Source of the DNA: JBMNFB01 sp050949085
Lineage (GTDB): Bacteria; Bacillota; UBA994; UBA5500
Reading direction: 5' to 3'
Assembly: GCA_050949085.1 (NCBI GenBank)
Contig: JBMNFB010000001.1
Span: 310,001 to 374,000 of the forward strand
Length of the DNA stretch: 64,000 bases
The notes under the pieces: generated by a model
Databases searched by the model: none
What the model saw: the letters and a program-made list of their open reading frames with translations, nothing else
Told to the model about the DNA's origin: nothing
Position numbers and translations under genes: made by a program
Shown here: one piece after another, positions 49,819 to 57,543 of the stretch
Position numbering within the stretch: position 1 is the first letter of the stretch
Layout of the letters: the number at the start of each line of letters is the position of its first letter

Positions 49819-50634
49819 TTAAGCCAGCTCAGCCAACGCCTGCTTCAGCTCAGCAGCGCTCGGTGCCTTGCCATGCCAACCGGCCTCGTTTTCCATGAAG
49901 GAAACGCCTTTGCCTTTGACCGTCTTGGCAATGATGACACTAGGCTTTCCTTTGGTGCGCTCTGCCTCTGCGTAGGCATCCAGCACCTGGTTCATATCGT
50001 GGCCGTCAATGCTGATCACGTGCCAGTTAAACGACTGCCATTTCTCAGCCAGGGGAGCCAGCCCCATGACCTTTTCCACATCGCCGTCGATCTGCAGGCC
50101 GTTATAATCGACGATGGCACAGACATTGTCCAACCGGTAGTGTGCTGCCGACATGGCCGCCTCCCAGATCTGTCCTTCCTGCAGCTCTCCGTCGCCCATC
50201 AGGCAGTACGTACGGAAATCCTGCCCGTTCAGCCTTGCGGCCAGTGCCAGGCCGTTGGCAATGGAAAGCCCTTGTCCCAGCGAGCCGCTGGAGCTGTCCA
50301 GCCCCGGAGTCGAGAGCACATTGGGATGGCCCTGCAGATGGCTTCCCAGTTTGCGCAACGTGCTCAAATCCTCGACTGGGAAATAGCCAGTCCGCGCCAG
50401 CACGCTGTACAGCGCCGGGGCGATGTGGCCTTTGGAAAGGATAAACCGATCCCTGTCCGGCCAGTCAGGCCGCTCTGGATCATGCCGCATCTTGCAGAAA
50501 TAAAGGCCTACCAGCAGTTCCACCGAAGACAGGGAGCCGCCAGGGTGGCCTGAACCAGCAGCTGCCGTCATGCGCACGATATCGCGCCGCACCTCTTTGC
50601 AGACTGACTGGAGATCATGGAGACACTGTTGCAC
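49819..50634 (-). CDS. Transketolase, N-terminal subunit
   Basis: 271 residues with the thiamine-diphosphate domain. SGHPGGSLSSVELL, the histidine in LSKGHIAPALY, and the cofactor motif LMGDGELQEGQIWEA are intact. Two-gene transketolases are common in Clostridia and archaea. GTG start preceded by aaaggag; an extended -10 promoter lies 56 bases upstream. Confidence 0.93.
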   Translation of the reverse strand: MQQCLHDLQSVCKEVRRDIVRMTAAAGSGHPGGSLSSVELLVGLYFCKMRHDPERPDWPDRDRFILSKGHIAPALYSVLARTGYFPVEDLSTLRKLGSHLQGHPNVLSTPGLDSSSGSLGQGLSIANGLALAARLNGQDFRTYCLMGDGELQEGQIWEAAMSAAHYRLDNVCAIVDYNGLQIDGDVEKVMGLAPLAEKWQSFNWHVISIDGHDMNQVLDAYAEAERTKGKPSVIIAKTVKGKGVSFMENEAGWHGKAPSAAELKQALAELA

Positions 50635-50689
50635 CGCATTACTCTCCTTTCAGCGATCAGAATACGCTATTTGATCTTAAGCCGCATGT

Positions 50690-50698
50690 ATTATATCA
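50690..50698 (-). promoter_or_regulatory. Extended -10 promoter for the transketolase genes
   Basis: On the minus strand the sequence reads tgatataat, a perfect TATAAT with TGn, the same nine-base string as the uppP promoter. No good -35. Confidence 0.55.
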
Positions 50699-50960
50699 CA
50701 ATAGGTCGAAACAGGGTCATTATTCCCCGCAAAATGGCCGATACTGTCGACGTCCAGCGGGGAGGAAAATTTATTTCCCGGCGGGCGAAATTAGCATTGC
50801 ATCACCAGAAAACGCGTGCTTTAATATTATCATGCGCCCGCGAGGCTCAGGCTACTAGCGAGAAAACGCTCGGGGCGCTTTCCAGGCGCTGGCGCGACGA
50901 AGCGTCGCCCCGGATGAGCCATTTTCACCGACACAGAGCGGATCAGGGAGGGATGTGCTG
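50699..50960. other. Gap between divergent transketolase and decarboxylase genes
   Basis: No convincing gene. On the plus strand ttgcat (50797-50802) and taatat (50822-50827), 19 apart, may form the decarboxylase promoter. A gcgac-gaagc-gtcgc hairpin lies in the leader near 50890-50910. A 114-codon frame crosses the gap but lacks an SD and family resemblance. Confidence 0.4.
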
Positions 50961-52451
50961 ATGCTCCGGCTAGACCATAATTCTACGCCATTGTTCGATG
51001 CCCTGAAACGGTACATGGCGGACAAGACAATCTCTTTTCATGTTCCTGGGCATAAACAGGGTGTTGGCTGTCCAGACTTCACCGACTTTGTTGGTAAGAA
51101 TGTGATGACCATCGATGTCACCGTACATGAGGAAGTCGATGGGATAACGAACCCCCGGGGCGTGATCAAGGCTGCCGAGGAATTGGCTGCCGACGCATTC
51201 GGCGTACAAGCTGCCCACTTCCTGGTCAACGGCACCACCAGCGGGATTCAGGCGATGATCATGAGTGTCTGCCGCCCAGGTGACAAAATCATCCTGCCCC
51301 GCAATGCCCACAGGTCGGTGCAGGGTGCCCTGACGCTCAGCGGGGCGATACCGATTTACATTCAGCCCGAAGTGCATGACTTCCTGGGCTTTGCCATGGG
51401 CATTACCCCGGAAAGCGTCGAGGAGGCGCTGAGGGCCCATCGCGACGCCAAGGCCGTCTTCGTGATCAACCCAACCTACTATGGCGTGGCTGGTGATCTG
51501 AAGGCGATTATCGAGATCGCCCATAGCTACGGCGTGGCCGTTCTGGCTGACGAGGCGCATGGCGCACACTTTCGCTTTCATCCCGACCTGCCGTTGTCGG
51601 CCGCCTCGGCAGGCGCCGATATGGCTGCCATCAGCACCCATAAGTTGCTTGGTTCACTGACGCAGAGCTCCATGCTGCTCGTCAACTCCAATCTGGTTAC
51701 CTCGTCTCACGTCAAACAGGTGTTGAACCTGACGCAGACTACCAGCCCCTCTTACCTGCTGCTGGCATCGTTGGATGTCGCCCGACAGCAGGCCGTGTTG
51801 CGCGGTAGGGAACTGCTGGAACGCACGATCCAGCTCTGTAACTGGGCGCGGGCTGAACTCAACCAGATCCCCGGCGTCTACGTGCCTGGGGAAGATCTGC
51901 ACGGGCTTGCCGGCTGTTTCCAGTATGACCCGACCAAGCTGGTTATCAACCTGCGCGGCGTCGGTATCAGCGGGTTCGCCGCCGAGAGATTCCTGAGGGA
52001 TGAGCACCGCATCCAGGTCGAGCTGTCTGATCTCTATAATGTTCTGGCTGTCGGCTCCATCGGCGATACGCAGGAGAACATGGAACGTTTGGTGGACGCC
52101 GTGAAGCAGATGGTCAAGGCGCATGGCCGACCGGAAGCTATGCCGCACTATACCTGCATGCCGTCGAAGGTTCCCGAGACAGTGATCCTGCCCCGGGATG
52201 CTTTCCATATCGATTCGTACCCGGTGCCGCTGGAAGATGCTGTCGGCCTCATCTCCGCGGAAAATGTGATGGCCTATCCGCCAGGTATGCCGCTAGTCTG
52301 CATCGGTGAGCGGATCACTCAGGAAGTGGTCGATTGCATCAAACTGCTGCAGCGAGAGCGTGGCCACCTGCAGGGTACTGAGGACTGCCGGGTGAACACC
52401 ATTCGCGTGCTACGAGCCTGCGAGGCAGTAAGGCGCGTAGCTAACAACTGA
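50961..52451 (+). CDS. Orn/Lys/Arg decarboxylase family protein
   Basis: 496 residues of fold-type I PLP decarboxylases of the short Firmicute (SpeA/Cad) kind. FHVPGHKQG near the N terminus, NGTTSGIQA, ADEAHGAHF and the Schiff-base lysine K228 in STHKLLGS are present, then the C-terminal domain. It makes a polyamine precursor (agmatine, cadaverine or putrescine); which one cannot be told. The ATG is chosen over a GTG two codons upstream because gggagg then has nine-base spacing. Confidence 0.9.
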   Translation: MLRLDHNSTPLFDALKRYMADKTISFHVPGHKQGVGCPDFTDFVGKNVMTIDVTVHEEVDGITNPRGVIKAAEELAADAFGVQAAHFLVNGTTSGIQAMIMSVCRPGDKIILPRNAHRSVQGALTLSGAIPIYIQPEVHDFLGFAMGITPESVEEALRAHRDAKAVFVINPTYYGVAGDLKAIIEIAHSYGVAVLADEAHGAHFRFHPDLPLSAASAGADMAAISTHKLLGSLTQSSMLLVNSNLVTSSHVKQVLNLTQTTSPSYLLLASLDVARQQAVLRGRELLERTIQLCNWARAELNQIPGVYVPGEDLHGLAGCFQYDPTKLVINLRGVGISGFAAERFLRDEHRIQVELSDLYNVLAVGSIGDTQENMERLVDAVKQMVKAHGRPEAMPHYTCMPSKVPETVILPRDAFHIDSYPVPLEDAVGLISAENVMAYPPGMPLVCIGERITQEVVDCIKLLQRERGHLQGTEDCRVNTIRVLRACEAVRRVANN

Positions 52452-52461
52452 GAGAATAGGC

Positions 52462-52498
52462 AACGAGGCTACCCTTGATACAGGGTAGCCTCGTTTTT
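52462..52498. terminator. Terminator after the decarboxylase gene
   Basis: Perfect 14-bp arms aacgaggctaccct / agggtagcctcgtt followed by ttt. It lies between convergent genes and may act in both directions. Confidence 0.9.
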
Positions 52499-52524
52499 CA
52501 ATCACTGGGGTTCACAAATGCTGA

Positions 52525-53043
52525 TCAGGGCAGGGCTGCTCCAACCAGCGTGAACTGGTGAGTATCGGTGCTGAGATTTAGCTGCAGGCTTGTGGCCTGG
52601 GACGTTAGCGAGGGGAAGCGGAGAATCATCCGCCAGGCGCTGCCGTCGGGCAGTCGGTCGGGGAGGGGGGAGAGCTGCGGCAGGGCCGTAGGACGAAACG
52701 TCCGCCCCTGGTCATCCAGCAGTTCGGCCTCCAGGGTTGTGGCAGGCACAAACGCCACATCATCCAGATGCTCCAGTACCAACGCCACCTCCATGTAGTT
52801 ACGCTGGCTCTCATCGCTGGAGAAGAGGCGATAGTGATGATGTATCGCGATATACTCCAGATTGAGGCGGAACCGATCGGCGGTACAGTGGACACTGGAC
52901 AGCGGCGGCGCCACCCCACCCTGAACGCTGGACAGCGGATCCTTATACATCAGAAAGACCGCTGTTACCTGAACCGGCGCGTAATGCCAGACCCCGGCTG
53001 CGATCAGCACCACCAGGGCAAGAAAAGCCAACGCCTTTTTCAT
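52525..53043 (-). CDS. Membrane-anchored or exported protein, unknown function
   Basis: 172 residues: an N-terminal hydrophobic segment (about 3-20) and a soluble region predicted to be mostly beta strands, with EVALVLEHLDDVAFVPATTLEAELLDDQGRTF resembling the bacterial DUF4352-like immunoglobulin fold (a weak impression). No lipobox cysteine. aaggtgatctg precedes the ATG. No close functional neighbour: it converges on the decarboxylase and diverges from another unknown gene. Confidence 0.65.
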   Translation of the reverse strand: MKKALAFLALVVLIAAGVWHYAPVQVTAVFLMYKDPLSSVQGGVAPPLSSVHCTADRFRLNLEYIAIHHHYRLFSSDESQRNYMEVALVLEHLDDVAFVPATTLEAELLDDQGRTFRPTALPQLSPLPDRLPDGSAWRMILRFPSLTSQATSLQLNLSTDTHQFTLVGAALP

Positions 53044-53335
53044 CAGATCACCTTCTTTGGCAATAACACCGGGCGGGCGGCAGCCGCCTCCCGTCTTCGG
53101 TCATGTATACGCCCCTTGCCGGACGATAATGATAGGTTGTCTGCTGCTTACCAGGTATTGCCCGGGAAACGACGGGAAGCGCGCCGTTTCGACGCGATTT
53201 GCGCAGGCAGAACATTGCGGGCCGATGAACGTATCAACCTGTAGATGCGCTGCAATTCTGGCTTTGCCAGGCAGACATCGCCTTGTGTACTGCGCAAATC
53301 CTGTAGACTTACGATGGAAAGGAGGGAATCAAGGT
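53044..53335. other. Gap between two divergent unknown genes
   Basis: No gene I can support. Near 53283-53309 a weak ttgtgt / tagact pair (15 apart) could start the plus-strand unknown gene. In-frame extensions of that gene through this gap lack an SD. Confidence 0.35.
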
Positions 53336-53746
53336 ATGCCAGTCGTCAATGTTACACCGCGCCCCGTGCTCCCATTGCTGGCAGACGATCATGCCTGGCT
53401 GTCCACATACTTCTTCAACGATGTCTATCAGCCACCATGGTTTAAGTCTGATACCGAACAGCGCCGCCAGGAGCGGCTGCGCAGCTTTATCAGGGATGTG
53501 CGGAAGATGCCGGTATTCTGGGCATACGAGGAGGATGAGCACGATCCCTGGGAGGGGCGCTATCAACATCGTAGGAATCTGGTTGCTCTCTGCTCTGATG
53601 GCAGGTCGATGCACCTCCTGCGCCGCGACGCTTCAGAGCAATTCTTCATCTACACAGATTCCCCTGAGAGCTACGCTTACGTGGAAGAGGGGTCAGAGTC
53701 GCTCAGGCTCCTGGCGGTCTTCTTTAACCCCCGCAGCCCGTGGTGA
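53336..53746 (+). CDS. Small soluble protein, unknown function
   Basis: 136 residues, rich in Asp/Glu, Arg and aromatic residues (YFFNDVYQPPWFKSD, MPVFWAYEEDEHDPWEG). No membrane segment, signal or metal motif. It looks like a compact single-domain cytosolic protein. aaaggaggg lies about ten bases upstream of the chosen ATG, while longer in-frame starts lack an SD. I recognise no family. Confidence 0.6.
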   Translation: MPVVNVTPRPVLPLLADDHAWLSTYFFNDVYQPPWFKSDTEQRRQERLRSFIRDVRKMPVFWAYEEDEHDPWEGRYQHRRNLVALCSDGRSMHLLRRDASEQFFIYTDSPESYAYVEEGSESLRLLAVFFNPRSPW

Positions 53747-53839
53747 GAGTTGATGCTCTGTTGTACTTTCAGGGATTACAGTTTCGACGTACAATAGGTG
53801 CTAGAAATGAAGTCTAACTATAGATGGGAATGAGCGCGG

Positions 53840-54907
53840 ATGTATGACATCGCCATCGTGGGTGCCGGACCTGCCGGGGCAACTCTGGCTCGCCTGCTGG
53901 GGAAGCAGTATCGCGTCCTGCTGCTGGACCGGCGCCGGCATGATCTGTCTGGACCGGGCAAGTGCTGTGGCGGGCTGCTGGCGCCTGATGCGCAGAAGGT
54001 GCTGGCGGAAATGGGCCTCGGATTGCCGGGAGATATCCTGGTAGGCCCCCAGCTTTTCGTCGTGCGGGTGATCGACCTGGATCATAGTCAGGAGCAGTAC
54101 TACCAGCGCTTCTATATCAACATCGATCGGCAGCGCTTCGACCGCTGGCTGGTTTCGCTGATTCCCGATCAGGTTGATGCCCGTTTCGGCGTCGTCTTCA
54201 AACGCTATCTTCGGGGGAAGGATGCCTTCACGATTTCATTTGAACAGGATGACCAGGAGCGAGTTGAGCAGGCGAAACTGCTGGTGGGTGCCGATGGGGC
54301 CGGCTCGCGTGTGCATCGTCTGGCGGACCCGGACGCGGCGCTGCCTGCCAACTATGTGTGCATCCAGGAATGGTTTGAGGTGGAACGCCCGATGCCATAT
54401 TTCACAGCTGTCTTTGACAGCAGCATCACCGATTTCTACGGCTGGACTATTCCCAAGCATGACCAGCTGCTGGTTGGCGTCGCCCTGGAGCCGGGTGAGG
54501 CGGCCGAGGCCCGCTTTCAGGCATTCAAGCAACGGCTGCAGCAGTACGGCATCACCTGGGGTGAGCGGAGCAGGCGGGAAGGGGCCCTGATGGTGCGGCC
54601 GCGCACCGCAGATGTCTCCCCTGTCATCAACGGGGTCGCCCTCATCGGCGAAGCGGCTGGGTGGATCAGCCCCAGTTCGGCTGAAGGCCTCAGCTATGCC
54701 TTCAACAGCGCCCTGAATCTGGCTGGCAGCCTGCAACCTGGTCTGGATGGAGCGCTGCTCCGCTATCAGCAGTCATCCCGCAAGCTGCGCCTGAAGATTT
54801 TCGGCAAGAATCTGAAATCAGTGGGCATGTACCAGCCCCAACTCCGGAGCCTGGCGATGCGCTCCGGGCTGTTCAGCCTGACGATGCGAGGTCGGCCGGG
54901 GCAATAG
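53840..54907 (+). CDS. FAD-dependent oxidoreductase, geranylgeranyl reductase family
   Basis: 355 residues. N-terminal FAD-binding Rossmann motif VGAGPAGATLARLL, then CCGGLLAPDAQ, the central VGADGAGSRVHR and the second FAD motif ALIGEAAGWISPSSAEGLSYAF. These place it in the geranylgeranyl reductase/PHBH-like group that reduces isoprenoid double bonds or acts on quinone-type compounds. The substrate is unknown and no isoprenoid genes are adjacent. The SD is weak. Confidence 0.82.
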   Translation: MYDIAIVGAGPAGATLARLLGKQYRVLLLDRRRHDLSGPGKCCGGLLAPDAQKVLAEMGLGLPGDILVGPQLFVVRVIDLDHSQEQYYQRFYINIDRQRFDRWLVSLIPDQVDARFGVVFKRYLRGKDAFTISFEQDDQERVEQAKLLVGADGAGSRVHRLADPDAALPANYVCIQEWFEVERPMPYFTAVFDSSITDFYGWTIPKHDQLLVGVALEPGEAAEARFQAFKQRLQQYGITWGERSRREGALMVRPRTADVSPVINGVALIGEAAGWISPSSAEGLSYAFNSALNLAGSLQPGLDGALLRYQQSSRKLRLKIFGKNLKSVGMYQPQLRSLAMRSGLFSLTMRGRPGQ

Positions 54908-54978
54908 CGAGGCTGGCGCCGGCCAGCGATTTGCCAAAGCCCCGGGCAATCGCTACAATCTTCCCTGAGGTGAGATAT

Positions 54979-56316
54979 ATGAAGCTACAGTACATGATCA
55001 TGCCCTACGGCTGCCAGATGAACGAACACGATGCCGAGGTGCTGGCGGGCATGTTGCATGATCTGGGGTATAGCGAGACGACTGATGAGGCGGCAGCCGA
55101 TTTGATCATTCTCGTGACCTGCGCCGTGCGTGAGCACGCCGAGCAGCGGGTCTATGGCAAGATTGGCGAGCTCTATCGGCTGAAACAGCTCAACCCCAAT
55201 CTGGTGCTGGCAGTGGGCGGCTGCATGCCGCAGCAGCCAGAGGTAGCCAACAAGCTGAAGCAGCGTTTTCCCCATCTGGATATCATCTTTGGAACTCATA
55301 ATCTGGCGGAGTTTCCTGCCCTGCTGCAGGCCGCCAGGGAGAGCCAGGAGACGGTGCTGCAGATCTGGGATCAGGAGGGAGAGGTGCAGGAGAACCTGCC
55401 TCGCCTCAGGCATGACGGCCTCAAGGCCTGGGTGACCATCATGTATGGGTGCAACAACTTCTGTACCTACTGCATCGTGCCTTACGTTCGCGGACGCGAG
55501 CGCAGCCGTCGTCCTGAGAGCATTGCCGCCGAGGTGCGCCAACTGGCCGAGCGCGGTTACCGGGAGGTGACCCTGCTGGGCCAGAACGTGAACAGCTACG
55601 GCAAGGATCTGGACAGCGAAGTGGATTTCGCTGACCTGCTGCGCCTCGTCAATGAAACCGGGATTGAACGGATTCGCTTCACCACCTCTCACCCAAAGGA
55701 CATCAGTCCACGCCTGATCCAGGCCATGGCTGAGTGCGAGCACGTGATGGAGCACCTGCACCTGCCGGTGCAGGCGGGAAGCACGCGCATTCTGCGAGCG
55801 ATGAACCGCGGCTATAGCCGCGAGCAATATCTGGATCTCGTGCGGCAAGTCCGGGCCGCAATTCCCGACGTTACACTGACGACAGATATTATCGTCGGCT
55901 TCCCCGGCGAAACCGACGAGGACTTCCAGGAGACGATCAGCCTGCTGGAAGAAGTGCGTTACGATTCTGCGTTCACCTTTGCCTATTCACCCCGCGGCGG
56001 CACACCAGCCGCCCGGATGACCAATCAGGTGGAGCCGACGGTCAGCAAGGAGCGCCTGACCTGCCTGATTGCCACCCAGAATCGCATCAGCCTGGAGCGG
56101 AATCAGGAGCTGGTAGGCTCGGTGCAGGAGCTGCTCGTGGAGGGGCCCAGCAAGAACAACCCGGAGATGCTCACCGGTCGTACCCGGGGCAACAAGCTGG
56201 TCCATTTTCGCGGTCCGGCCGACCTGCGCGGCGAGATCGTGTCGGTGCGCATCGATGCGGCCCAGACCTGGAATCTGTTCGGCAGCCTCGTCGCCGGGCA
56301 GGAAAAACAGGGTTAG
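54979..56316 (+). CDS. miaB: tRNA-2-methylthio-N6-dimethylallyladenosine synthase
   Basis: 445 residues with N-terminal cluster cysteines (YGCQMNEHD, TCAVREHAE, GGCMPQQ), a radical-SAM motif C158-x3-C162-x2-C165 (YGCNNFCTYC) and a C-terminal TRAM domain. It adds a methylthio group to i6A37 in tRNAs reading U-first codons. The N-terminal YGCQMNxxDxE signature separates it from RimO. The ATG after gaggtgag gives the family start; an upstream extension is not supported. Confidence 0.95.
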   Translation: MKLQYMIMPYGCQMNEHDAEVLAGMLHDLGYSETTDEAAADLIILVTCAVREHAEQRVYGKIGELYRLKQLNPNLVLAVGGCMPQQPEVANKLKQRFPHLDIIFGTHNLAEFPALLQAARESQETVLQIWDQEGEVQENLPRLRHDGLKAWVTIMYGCNNFCTYCIVPYVRGRERSRRPESIAAEVRQLAERGYREVTLLGQNVNSYGKDLDSEVDFADLLRLVNETGIERIRFTTSHPKDISPRLIQAMAECEHVMEHLHLPVQAGSTRILRAMNRGYSREQYLDLVRQVRAAIPDVTLTTDIIVGFPGETDEDFQETISLLEEVRYDSAFTFAYSPRGGTPAARMTNQVEPTVSKERLTCLIATQNRISLERNQELVGSVQELLVEGPSKNNPEMLTGRTRGNKLVHFRGPADLRGEIVSVRIDAAQTWNLFGSLVAGQEKQG

Positions 56317-56385
56317 GCAGCCAATTGAATATCTGGCCTAAAGCAGCATCCAGGCCCAGCAAGACTGAGTGAAGGGGTGTTGGAG

Positions 56386-57195
56386 ATGGAAAGAAGTGCA
56401 GATATCGGCGTTTTCGGCGGCTCGGGCTTCTATACCTTGCTGGAGGACGTCGAGGAGGTCGTGGTTGATACACCGTTTGGCAGTCCCAGTGACAAGATCG
56501 CCCTGGCGAGGTTCGGCGACAAGTCGGTAGCCTTCCTGCCGCGGCACGGCAGCAAGCATACGATTCCTCCCCACAAGATCAACTACCGGGCAAATATCTG
56601 GGCAATGCACAGCCTGGGCGTCCGCCAGATTATCGCTCCCTGCGCGGTGGGTAGCCTGCAGCCGGATCTGGCCCCGGGTGAGTTTGTCGTCTGCGATCAG
56701 TTTGTCAACCGGACCTGGGGGCGGCAGGACACATTCTTTGAGGGGCCTGACGTGCGTCATGTCAGCGCTGCCGATCCCTATTGTCCACGCTTGCGGCAGC
56801 AGATCGTTGATACGGCGGCTAAGTTGGGCATTTCCGTCCGCCCCGAGGGAACGATGGTTGTTATCAACGGGCCGCGCTTCTCCACCCGCGCCGAGAGCCG
56901 CGAGTATAGCGGCCATGGTTGGCATGTTATCGGCATGACCGGTTACCCGGAAGCGATGCTGGCCCGGGAGATGGAGATCTGTTACGCCAACATCTCGCTG
57001 GTGACAGACTATGACGCCGGGCTGGAAGGGCGCGCCGACATCCCGCCGGTGACCCATGGCGCCGTTCTGGAGGTCTTTGCTCAGAACGTGGAGCGGGTCA
57101 AGCGGCTGCTGCTCGGCGTGATTGAAGAGATGCCGCTGCTCGAGACCCGCGACTGCATCTGTGCCAGCGCCCTGAGTTCCACCGAGAGCGACTGA
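56386..57195 (+). CDS. mtnP: S-methyl-5'-thioadenosine phosphorylase family
   Basis: 269 residues of the MTAP/PNP-II phosphorylase family: GVFGGSGFY near the start (phosphate loop), FLPRHGSKHTIPPHKINYRAN, NGPRFSTRAESR and GMTGYPEAMLAREMEICYA. It splits methylthioadenosine (a by-product of polyamine and other SAM-dependent reactions) to adenine and methylthioribose phosphate; some relatives prefer methylthioinosine. The ATG is used because aagggg lies nine bases upstream. Confidence 0.9.
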   Translation: MERSADIGVFGGSGFYTLLEDVEEVVVDTPFGSPSDKIALARFGDKSVAFLPRHGSKHTIPPHKINYRANIWAMHSLGVRQIIAPCAVGSLQPDLAPGEFVVCDQFVNRTWGRQDTFFEGPDVRHVSAADPYCPRLRQQIVDTAAKLGISVRPEGTMVVINGPRFSTRAESREYSGHGWHVIGMTGYPEAMLAREMEICYANISLVTDYDAGLEGRADIPPVTHGAVLEVFAQNVERVKRLLLGVIEEMPLLETRDCICASALSSTESD

Positions 57196-57229
57196 GGCAG
57201 AAAATCCTTGCCGTGACCGGCTGAGTCGC

Positions 57230-57259
57230 TTGACAACTCGGCCGTTTCATGCATACAAT
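57230..57259 (+). promoter_or_regulatory. Promoter of the valS T-box leader
   Basis: -35 ttgaca (57230-57235, perfect), 18-base spacer, -10 tacaat (57254-57259). Confidence 0.8.
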
Positions 57260-57265
57260 AAAAAC

Positions 57266-57515
57266 ATACCGGCAATGAAGCGGAGGAGTAGCACTGCCGC
57301 CCGCCAGCAGAGAGGGAGGGTCACCGGCTGAAAGCCTTCCCGGGTATCAGGGACAGTGCGAACGTCGCCGCTGAGCTTATCGGGTGAGGCACGCCTAGCC
57401 CGATACGGGTCTGCCCGTTAGCGCAGCTACGAGTGAAAAGGGTCGCCGACTCTTTTACTTAAGGTGGTACCGCGGAAGCCGAGCCTTTCGTCCTTAACCG
57501 GACGAGGGGCTTTTT
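57266..57515 (+). promoter_or_regulatory. T-box riboswitch (valine) controlling valS
   Basis: The conserved T-box sequence aaggtggtaccgcggaa lies at 57461-57477 and a terminator (gcctttcgtcc / ggacgaggggc then ttttt) at about 57483-57515. Upstream are stem-I features: ggaggagta, an agagag bulge segment and gaacgtcgccgctgag with GTC at 57364-57366 as the likely valine specifier codon. Uncharged tRNA-Val would pair here, stabilise the antiterminator and allow valS transcription. Confidence 0.93.
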
Positions 57516-57543
57516 GTTTTTCAGATCAAAGGAGGCGAAACAC

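Noticed and set aside
50617..50961. 114-codon plus-strand frame in the transketolase-decarboxylase gap
   Set aside because: It overlaps the 5' end of the transketolase gene and the promoters, lacks an SD and looks like random sequence.
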